This document shows, in pieces, positions 57,730-64,000 of a stretch of DNA of 64,000 nt. Position numbers and translations under genes: made by a program. The DNA is from Desulfuromonas sp. AOP6 (GTDB lineage: Bacteria > Desulfobacterota > Desulfuromonadia > Desulfuromonadales > SZUA-540): positions 1,392,001 through 1,456,000 of the forward strand of contig NZ_AP022810.1 in NCBI RefSeq assembly GCF_009731355.2, in the 5' to 3' direction. Position 1 is the first letter of the stretch. Every line of letters starts with the position of its first letter. A model generated the notes under the pieces. The model saw only the letters and a list, made by a program, of their open reading frames with translations, did not search any database and was not told where the DNA came from.

Positions 57730-58704
57730 ATGCCAGGTCTGAGCATTCAGGAATTGTTGAGTGAAAAAGAGGCAGGCCTTGACCTGGAGCTGTTGGCCGG
57801 TGAAAAAGGACTGAATAACCTGGTTACTGTGCCCCGTATCCAGAAGCCCGGACTGGCCCTGGCCGGGTATATCACCAACCTCCATCCAGATCGTATCCAG
57901 GTTCTTGGTTCTACCGAGCTCAGCTATCTTGCCCATCTCCCTCCTGACACGGCAGCCGCTAATTTGCGCCGTCTGATCGCTCTGGACAACTCCTGCTTTA
58001 TCATTACAAAAGGGCAGGATGCCCCTGAGATGCTTATCCGGGAGGTGGAAAGCCAGGGCACACCCCTGTTGCGAACCCACCATCAAAGCTCTACATTTAT
58101 TTCCCTTATTACAAAGTTTTTGGAAGAACGCCTGTTGCCTTCAACCACCGTTCACGGCGTCCTTGTTGAGGTTGCCGGTGTTGGCGTCCTTATCCTAGGC
58201 AAAAGCGGCATGGGGAAAAGTGAATGTGCTCTTGATCTGGTCTTGAGAGGTCATCGACTTGTTGCCGACGACGTCGTCAAGGTTCGGCTGAAGCTGCCTT
58301 CCGTTCTTTTCGGTGAAGGGAGCGACCTTCTGCACTATCATATGGAAATTCGGGGTCTCGGTATCATCAATATCAAACACCTCTTCGGCGTGGCGGCAAT
58401 CCGTGAACGCAAAAAAATAGACCTCGCCGTGGAACTGGTTGAGTGGGAAGAAGGTCGAGAATATGATCGACTCGGACTTGAAGAACAAACGTACAGCCTT
58501 CTGGGTGTCGAAGTTCCCCTCCTCGAAATCCCTGTCAGGCCGGGACGCAATATGACCTCCATTGTCGAGGTGGCAGCTCGCAACCAGATCCTCAAGGAAA
58601 TGGGATACCACAGCGCCATTGAATTTCAGGATCGCCTGGAAAAGCGCATGGCTGAAATGGCCCGCCTTCATGCCCATACCATCATCGGGGATAACCTGGA
58701 GTAG
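57730..58704 (+). CDS. hprK: HPr kinase/phosphorylase
   Basis: 324 residues. The C-terminal kinase domain has the P-loop LILGKSGMGKSECALDLV, RGHRLVADDVV and the C-terminal RNQILKEMGYHSAIEFQ. It phosphorylates or dephosphorylates HPr at Ser46; the HPr encoded at 61957 keeps that serine. In Gram-negatives this links PTS activity to carbon or nitrogen state. Confidence 0.95.
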   Translation: MPGLSIQELLSEKEAGLDLELLAGEKGLNNLVTVPRIQKPGLALAGYITNLHPDRIQVLGSTELSYLAHLPPDTAAANLRRLIALDNSCFIITKGQDAPEMLIREVESQGTPLLRTHHQSSTFISLITKFLEERLLPSTTVHGVLVEVAGVGVLILGKSGMGKSECALDLVLRGHRLVADDVVKVRLKLPSVLFGEGSDLLHYHMEIRGLGIINIKHLFGVAAIRERKKIDLAVELVEWEEGREYDRLGLEEQTYSLLGVEVPLLEIPVRPGRNMTSIVEVAARNQILKEMGYHSAIEFQDRLEKRMAEMARLHAHTIIGDNLE

Positions 58705-58710
58705 TTCTGC

Positions 58711-59568
58711 ATGCGTCTGATCATTATCACGGGAATGTCCGGATCTGGAAAAAGCACAGCCGCCCGCGCCCTTGAGGACGATGGTTTTTTTGTTGTCGAT
58801 AATCTTCCTCCGGTGATGCTTCCCAAATTTCTTGAGGTGACCCAGGAGGAGAGGGCTGACACTCAGGGTATTGCCGTGGTCATGGATGTGCGCAGCCGAA
58901 GTTTCCTGCATGGTTGCGAGAGAGTTCTGGCCTCAATGGCAGCGCAGGGACATGAAGTCGAAATTCTTTTTTTTGATGCAACGGATGAGATGCTCGTCCG
59001 ACGGTACTCGGAAACCCGGCGTCGGCATCCCATGTCTCTCAACGGCGGTGTTCAGGATGGTATTCTGCGTGAAAGAATGCTCTTGGAACCTCTGCGAAAA
59101 TTAAGTACGACCCTCATAAATACGACCCAGTTTAGCCCCCATCAGTTGCGCGACAAGGTTATTAATGCGGTTCGCGGTCATGAAGGCAGTTCTCCTTTGG
59201 CCGTCTGCCTTCAATCTTTCGGCTTTCGCTATGGTCTTCCACCAGGTTCTGATCTGGTGATTGATGTCCGTTTTCTTCCCAATCCATACTTTGTCAGAGA
59301 ACTTCGGCCTTTTACCGGCAAGGATGCTGCTGTGCAGGAATTCGTCCTGAATCAACCCACCTGCCAGGAGTTTCTCCAGCGTTTTAAGGGGCTTCTCGAT
59401 TTTCTGCTGCCGCAATATCGTTCTGAAGGTAAAAGCTATCTGACTCTTTCCATCGGTTGTACGGGAGGACGGCATCGCAGTGTAACACTGGTTGAAGCGC
59501 TTCGACCCGTTTTTGATGTGGAGGGAATTTCACTCGAAATTGTTCATCGGGACATCGCGAAAGGATAG
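58711..59568 (+). CDS. rapZ: RNase adapter protein RapZ
   Basis: 285 residues. Walker A GMSGSGKSTAARALEDDGFF, then VDNLPPVMLPKF, DVRSR and the C-terminal CTGGRHRSVTLVEAL. RapZ binds small RNAs that control glucosamine-6-phosphate synthase in E. coli; its RNA partner here is unknown. Six bases after hprK. Confidence 0.95.
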   Translation: MRLIIITGMSGSGKSTAARALEDDGFFVVDNLPPVMLPKFLEVTQEERADTQGIAVVMDVRSRSFLHGCERVLASMAAQGHEVEILFFDATDEMLVRRYSETRRRHPMSLNGGVQDGILRERMLLEPLRKLSTTLINTTQFSPHQLRDKVINAVRGHEGSSPLAVCLQSFGFRYGLPPGSDLVIDVRFLPNPYFVRELRPFTGKDAAVQEFVLNQPTCQEFLQRFKGLLDFLLPQYRSEGKSYLTLSIGCTGGRHRSVTLVEALRPVFDVEGISLEIVHRDIAKG

Positions 59569-59571
59569 ATC

Positions 59572-59970
59572 ATGGTCGGTCTGGTTATTGCCACCCATTC
59601 CAATCTGGCCGAAGAATTTATTCGGGCGGCGGAAATGATCATCGGACCTGTCAAAAACGTCAGGGCTGTTTGCATTTGGCAGGAAGACAGTGTCGAGACG
59701 ATTCGGGAACGCATTGACGAAGCCATTGAGACGGTGGGATGCGATGGCGACGGCGTTTTGATTATGACGGATATGTTTGGTGGAACGCCGGCCAATATTG
59801 CCATCTCCTTTCTTGAAAGGGAAAAAGTCGACGTTCTGACTGGCGTCAATCTGCCCATGATCATCAAACTTCTCAACAGCCAGGAATCCGTTTCTTTTCA
59901 CGAATTGGGCGCCATGCTCAGGGCCTATGGCCAGCAGAGTATCTATCTGGCCAGCGACATGCTTTCCTGA
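59572..59970 (+). CDS. Mannose-type PTS EIIA protein
   Basis: 132 residues. His9 in LVIATHSNLAEEF is the phosphate acceptor from HPr; MTDMFGGTPANIAISFL is the family signature. It passes phosphate to the EIIB protein encoded 28 bases downstream. Start three bases after rapZ. Confidence 0.92.
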   Translation: MVGLVIATHSNLAEEFIRAAEMIIGPVKNVRAVCIWQEDSVETIRERIDEAIETVGCDGDGVLIMTDMFGGTPANIAISFLEREKVDVLTGVNLPMIIKLLNSQESVSFHELGAMLRAYGQQSIYLASDMLS

Positions 59971-59998
59971 GGTGCGATTTCTCGGAGTATCCCGTTCT

Positions 59999-60487
59999 AT
60001 GAGCATAGTATTGGCTCGCATTGATAACCGTCTGATTCACGGTCAGGTTCTCGAATCCTGGGTTCCCGCTACGCGGGCTGATTGTATCGTCGTTGCCAGC
60101 GATTCGCTTCCCGAGCAGCCTTTTCAGAAGATGTTGATGAAAGCGGCCGTACCCAAAAATATTCGGGTTGAAATCGAACCCGTAGAGGAAGCCGTTCGGT
60201 TGCTGGCTTCGGACGATCTGGCAGGCAAGCGGGTAATGATTCTCTTTGCCAACTCTTCGGACAGTCGTCATGCTCATGAGCTGGGGATGCCGTTCACGGA
60301 ACTCAATCTTGGCAATATGCACGCCGGCACTGGCAAGATTCGGGTCACCTGTACGCTGGCCCTTAGTGATGAAGATATTGAGAATCTTCGCTCTCTGGAG
60401 AGAGAGGGGATTGGTATCGTTTCCCAGTGCTTTCCGTCGGACAAAAAACAAAGATGGGAAAAACTGATCAAGGCGCCCATAAAATAA
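59999..60487 (+). CDS. Mannose-type PTS EIIB protein
   Basis: 162 residues from ATG 59999. The phospho-site is His14 in RIDNRLIHGQVLESWVP. VVASDSLPEQPFQKMLMK and the later ELNLGNMHAG match EIIB of the mannose family. Complete. Sugar specificity is not visible. Confidence 0.92.
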   Translation: MSIVLARIDNRLIHGQVLESWVPATRADCIVVASDSLPEQPFQKMLMKAAVPKNIRVEIEPVEEAVRLLASDDLAGKRVMILFANSSDSRHAHELGMPFTELNLGNMHAGTGKIRVTCTLALSDEDIENLRSLEREGIGIVSQCFPSDKKQRWEKLIKAPIK

Positions 60488-60488
60488 T

Positions 60489-61181
60489 ATGCCTATCGAT
60501 AAGATTTTTCTTGCTGGATTTGTCGCGATCTTTGCCGGAATAGACAGGACGGCCATGTGGCAGTTCATGCTTTCTCGTCCCATCGTGGCCGCGCCCCTGA
60601 CTGGCGTTTTGCTTGGCGATGCCGGGGCGGGTTTGCTTGTGGGGGTCCTGGTTGAGCTGCTTTGGCTGGGCCGACTTCCCGTGGGGGCGGCCATCCCGCC
60701 GGACGATACCCAGGTGGCGGTGGCGGCAACCGCCCTGACAGCTATATTGGGGCCTCTGCAAGGATATGAGGGGCCTGCCTTCGCCGTACTGGCAACAATC
60801 GTCACGCTGCCCCTCGGTAAGGTCGGGCAGCTTTTCGACAGGGCGGCACGCTATGGTAACGGCCGACTTTTAACTCGAGCGGAAGAAGCCGTGGCAGAGG
60901 GAAGGGTGGACCAGATCGAACGATTGCATCTCTGTGGGTTGGGAAACTTTGCCTTGGCTGCCCTTGCCACCTTTGTTGTTCTCTTTATTTCGGGATCGTT
61001 CCTTGTGACCTGGGGCGGCCCGTCAGTCTTCCCCCTGATTGATAAATCAATCGCCTGGTGGATTGTCGCCTTTCCCTGTATCGGGGCGGGGGCCATTATG
61101 GGTACCATCAATGTGACGCGAAGAGCTACGTTGTTTACCGCATCTTTCGCTACAGTATTCCTGACTCTTTGGCTCCTTTAA
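60489..61181 (+). CDS. Mannose-type PTS EIIC membrane protein
   Basis: 230 residues with about seven membrane segments. DRTAMWQFMLSRPIVAAPLTG and GVLVELLWLGRLPVGAAIPP are typical of EIIC. Somewhat shorter than ManY (about 265). It forms the sugar channel with EIID. Confidence 0.88.
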   Translation: MPIDKIFLAGFVAIFAGIDRTAMWQFMLSRPIVAAPLTGVLLGDAGAGLLVGVLVELLWLGRLPVGAAIPPDDTQVAVAATALTAILGPLQGYEGPAFAVLATIVTLPLGKVGQLFDRAARYGNGRLLTRAEEAVAEGRVDQIERLHLCGLGNFALAALATFVVLFISGSFLVTWGGPSVFPLIDKSIAWWIVAFPCIGAGAIMGTINVTRRATLFTASFATVFLTLWLL

Positions 61182-61184
61182 CGG

Positions 61185-61946
61185 ATGAATGAGATGAATC
61201 GCAAGTTGCCTGCCATAATTATCGCGCAGATTCTACCGCGCCTGTTCCTGCTCCAGGCCAGCTGGAACTTTGAGCGGCTCCAAAGCTTGGGTGCTCTTTA
61301 CGTTATGGCGCCCGGCTTGCGTTTTCTCTATCAGGGGCAGGAACTCTCCATGGCATTTCAACGTCATCTTTCTTATTTCAATACCCACCCTTATATGGCT
61401 TCTCCTGTGCTCGGCGCAGCCCTCGCCCTGGAAGAGTCTGGAGCCACCGGAAAAAACTCCGTGCTTGGTGTCACTGAATTCAAGGAAATGACCATGGCGC
61501 CTTATGCCGCCATGGGTGATGCCCTTTTTTGGGGTGCTCTTCGTCCGCTCTCCGCCGGCGTGTCCCTGTTTTTCGCAGTCAAGGGTTCCTTGTGGGCGCC
61601 CGTGGTTTTTCTACTCCTTTTCAACGTCCCCCACTTATGGATGAGGGTCGGCGGGTTTTTCCATGGCTACCGCAGTGGTCTGCAGGTCGTCGAGGTTCTT
61701 CAAAGGCGAAGTCTGCCTGACCTGGCGCTTCGAATCAAGGAGGCGACCGTTGTTCTGCTTGGTGGACTGACCGCTTTTTTGTCTTTTCAGCTCATGGAAA
61801 ATGAAAAAATTTTCCCTTTATGGGGTTTTGGAATCTTGGCAGCCATCGGCGGCATTGCCTGGATGATTCACCGCCGGGTATCGGTTTTGTTTATGGTTAT
61901 GTTTGTTGTTTTTCTGCTGCTTGTGATGACATGGTTTGGTAGCTAG
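61185..61946 (+). CDS. Mannose-type PTS EIID membrane protein
   Basis: 253 residues. LFLLQASWNFERLQSLG, the FFNTHPYMASPVLGAALALE segment (SYFNTHPYMASPVLG here) and several C-terminal helices mark EIID. It is about 25 residues shorter than ManZ, but the conserved core is present. Start ATG 61185 or 61194. Confidence 0.88.
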   Translation: MNEMNRKLPAIIIAQILPRLFLLQASWNFERLQSLGALYVMAPGLRFLYQGQELSMAFQRHLSYFNTHPYMASPVLGAALALEESGATGKNSVLGVTEFKEMTMAPYAAMGDALFWGALRPLSAGVSLFFAVKGSLWAPVVFLLLFNVPHLWMRVGGFFHGYRSGLQVVEVLQRRSLPDLALRIKEATVVLLGGLTAFLSFQLMENEKIFPLWGFGILAAIGGIAWMIHRRVSVLFMVMFVVFLLLVMTWFGS

Positions 61947-61956
61947 AGGAGAGGCG

Positions 61957-62223
61957 ATGGACGGTAAAGAATTCAGAATTATTAACAGGCTCGGCTTGCA
62001 TGCCCGTGCGGCGGCTCAACTTGTGCAGACCGCCAACCAATTCAAAAGTGAAATAACCGTCAGGAAAGACGATCTGGAAGTTAACGGAAAAAGTATCATG
62101 GGGCTGCTTATGTTGGCCGCACCGCAAGGATCGATCATTCATGTGTCCGCTGATGGCGTGGACGAAGCTGAGGCGATGGCGGCTATTGGAAAGTTGATTG
62201 ATGACGGCTTTGGAGAAGACTGA
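61957..62223 (+). CDS. ptsH: Phosphocarrier protein HPr
   Basis: 88 residues from ATG 61957 after AGAGGAGAGG. His15 in GLHARAA is the EI phosphorylation site and Ser46 in NGKSIMGLLML is the HprK site. Both are intact. Its 3' end lies close to or overlaps the start of ptsI. Confidence 0.96.
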   Translation: MDGKEFRIINRLGLHARAAAQLVQTANQFKSEITVRKDDLEVNGKSIMGLLMLAAPQGSIIHVSADGVDEAEAMAAIGKLIDDGFGED

Positions 62224-62239
62224 TCTTTTGCAGGATACC

Positions 62240-63988
62240 ATGCTCATTGGAATCGGTGCTTCACCCGGCATCGCTATCGGGGAGACCTATATGGTCAACC
62301 GGGCGCGTATGTCCGCCGTGGAGCGAGCTATTGATGAGGGGGCCGTCGATCAGCAGATAGCGGCCTTTATGGATGCGGTCAATCTTTCCAAAAGGCAACT
62401 TGAAGAGGTCAAGCAAAGCGTTACGGACAGGAACCTGTCCGAGCATATCTATATCATCGATACCCATCTGATGATCCTTGAGGATCAGATGCTTCTTGAT
62501 GAAACCAGGAAGCTGATCCGTGAAGAAAGGATCAATGCGGAAGGAGCCCTGAAAAGGACGCTTGATAAGTTCCGCAAGGTCTTTGAAACGATTGAAGACG
62601 AGTACCTCCGGGAGCGACGCTCCGACATGGATTTTGTCGGGGAGCGGCTCCTGCGGAACCTTCTTGGCGAACACCAGCAATCGCTCAAGGATATTGATCG
62701 CAAGGTCATCGTCGTAGCCCACGATCTTTCACCCGCCGATACCATGCAGATGGACAAAAGCAAGATTGTGGGATTCGTGACCGACGTCGGCGGGAGAACC
62801 TCCCATACCGCCATTCTAGCCCGCTCCATGGGCATTCCCGCGGTCGTTGGTCTTGAAAACGTTACCTCTTTTGTCCCTGGTGGTACCCCTGTCATTATTG
62901 ACGGAACCGCCGGCCTCATGGTCCTGCACCCGACCGAAGATATCTTTAAGGAATATCTACGGAAAAAGCAGATTTTCGAGTATCGGGAGCGTGAACTTCT
63001 CAGCTATAGGGATTTGCCGGCGATCACCCTCGACGGTCATCGGGTGGCCTTGCGTGGCAACGTCGAAATTTCTGAAGAGGTTCCCCTAGCCCTGCAGCAG
63101 GGGGCTGAAGGAATAGGTCTCTACCGTTCTGAATTTCTATACATGAATCGACTGGTTCCCCCTTCAGAAGAGGAACAGGTCGAAGCGTATCGCGATATTG
63201 TCGAGCAGATGAAGCCCCATGTCGTGACGATTCGTACACTGGATGTCGGCGGCGACAAGTTCGTTCCCGAGATCAACCTGTCGGATGAGGCCAATCCCGC
63301 CATGGGGCTTCGGGCGATAAGGTTCTCCCTCAAGGAAAGACGTCTTTTTAAAACACAATTGCGTGCCATTCTAAGAACTTCCGCTTCCGGAAAGATTCGC
63401 ATCATGTTCCCTATGATTTCCGGTGTGGCTGAAATAAGGACGTGCAAATCATGCCTGGAAGAAGCCAGAGCCGAACTCGTCGCGGAGGGACTTCCCTTCG
63501 ATGAAAATATTCCCGTAGGGATCATGATCGAGACGCCTTCTGCGGCTCTCATTGCTCATCTGCTGGCCCGGGAGGTCGATTTTTTTTCTATCGGAACCAA
63601 CGATCTGATTCAATATTGTCTGGCCGTGGATCGTAGCAACGAGCATGTGGCCTATCTTTACGAGCCTCTGCACCCGGCTGTGCTGGCGGCCATAGGCATG
63701 ATCTGCTCAGCGGCTCAATCTGCCGGCATCGAGGTGGGGATGTGCGGGGAAATGGCTGGTGAGTCTATGTATGCCCTCGTGCTTCTGGGGTTTGGCTTCA
63801 CCGAATTATCGATGAACGCCCCCGGCATTCCCAGGGTCAAAAGAATTCTTCGGCAGGTACGGCGAGACGAAGCGGAAAACCTCCTCCATGAGATGATGAA
63901 GCTCTCAACAGCCAGCGAGGTGAAGCAATATCTTGAAGAGGCCATGACGAAACGATTCCCTGATCTTTTTGAGCAAAAATCCTTCTGA
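62240..63988 (+). CDS. ptsI: PTS enzyme I (PEP-protein phosphotransferase)
   Basis: 582 residues from ATG 62240 after AGGA; longer starts at 62201 or 62198 overlap ptsH. With this start the active His falls at 189 in GGRTSHTAILARSMG, the E. coli position. The PEP-binding barrel has LDVGGDKFVPEI, SIGTNDLIQYCLAVDR and GMCGEMAGES with the catalytic Cys. It starts the PTS cascade by phosphorylating HPr. Last gene of the window. Confidence 0.95.
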   Translation: MLIGIGASPGIAIGETYMVNRARMSAVERAIDEGAVDQQIAAFMDAVNLSKRQLEEVKQSVTDRNLSEHIYIIDTHLMILEDQMLLDETRKLIREERINAEGALKRTLDKFRKVFETIEDEYLRERRSDMDFVGERLLRNLLGEHQQSLKDIDRKVIVVAHDLSPADTMQMDKSKIVGFVTDVGGRTSHTAILARSMGIPAVVGLENVTSFVPGGTPVIIDGTAGLMVLHPTEDIFKEYLRKKQIFEYRERELLSYRDLPAITLDGHRVALRGNVEISEEVPLALQQGAEGIGLYRSEFLYMNRLVPPSEEEQVEAYRDIVEQMKPHVVTIRTLDVGGDKFVPEINLSDEANPAMGLRAIRFSLKERRLFKTQLRAILRTSASGKIRIMFPMISGVAEIRTCKSCLEEARAELVAEGLPFDENIPVGIMIETPSAALIAHLLAREVDFFSIGTNDLIQYCLAVDRSNEHVAYLYEPLHPAVLAAIGMICSAAQSAGIEVGMCGEMAGESMYALVLLGFGFTELSMNAPGIPRVKRILRQVRRDEAENLLHEMMKLSTASEVKQYLEEAMTKRFPDLFEQKSF

Positions 63989-64000
63989 GCTGGCAACGGT

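Overview
The window reads as a chromosomal segment of a Gram-negative deltaproteobacterium of the Desulfuromonadales/Geobacterales type. This is inferred from gene content and order: KDO/Lpt lipopolysaccharide genes followed by rpoN-hpf-ptsN-hprK-rapZ and a mannose-type PTS, the prsK/prsR pair of the exosortase A (XrtA/PEP-CTERM) system, and a complete rimP-nusA-infB-rbfA-truB-rpsO-pnp run. No species can be named from sequence alone.

Region 1 (1-10.9 kb) is the tail of an exopolysaccharide locus: three glycosyltransferases, two CapK/PaaK-like adenylate-forming enzymes, an O-antigen-polymerase-like membrane protein, a CapA-like metallophosphatase, a family 2 glycosyltransferase and a secreted beta-sandwich protein. 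About 4.1-9.3 kb is visibly more AT-rich than the rest. Region 2 (10.9-16.7 kb) is the XrtA-associated regulatory and processing part: the kinase PrsK, the sigma-54 activator PrsR, a secreted fibronectin-III protein with an internal membrane hairpin and lipobox, and a CPBP-type intramembrane protease. The exosortase itself and any PEP-CTERM protein are not in the window; they would be expected beyond the left edge.

Region 3 (16.8-33.9 kb) is housekeeping: rRNA/tRNA methyltransferases, then the transcription/translation operon rimP-nusA-ylxR-infB-ylxP-rbfA-nrnA-truB, rpsO-pnp, an M16 protease, dut, and small genes. Region 4 (33.9-37.6 kb, minus strand) is gap-pgk-tpiA-secG-tRNA-Leu(GAG). Region 5 (38-48 kb) holds a PAS histidine kinase with a WalJ-like metallo-hydrolase, the purine genes purL-purQ-purF, pyrE and an HD-GYP regulator. 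Region 6 (48.3-64 kb) is kdsB-pyrG-kdsA-kdsD-kdsC-lptC-lptA-lptB-rpoN-hpf-ptsN-hprK-rapZ-PTS EIIA/B/C/D-ptsH-ptsI.

The parts connect. RpoN supplies the sigma factor used by PrsR, and a good sigma-54 promoter match lies upstream of the secreted protein gene at 9738. KDO synthesis and Lpt transport build the outer membrane. HprK, Ser46-containing HPr, EI, the four mannose-type EII proteins and PtsN make a full PTS with a regulatory kinase. The least explained material is the pair of secreted proteins with interrupted beta-sandwich domains and the neighbouring intramembrane protease; that is where an undescribed sorting or processing step could lie, although this remains a hypothesis.
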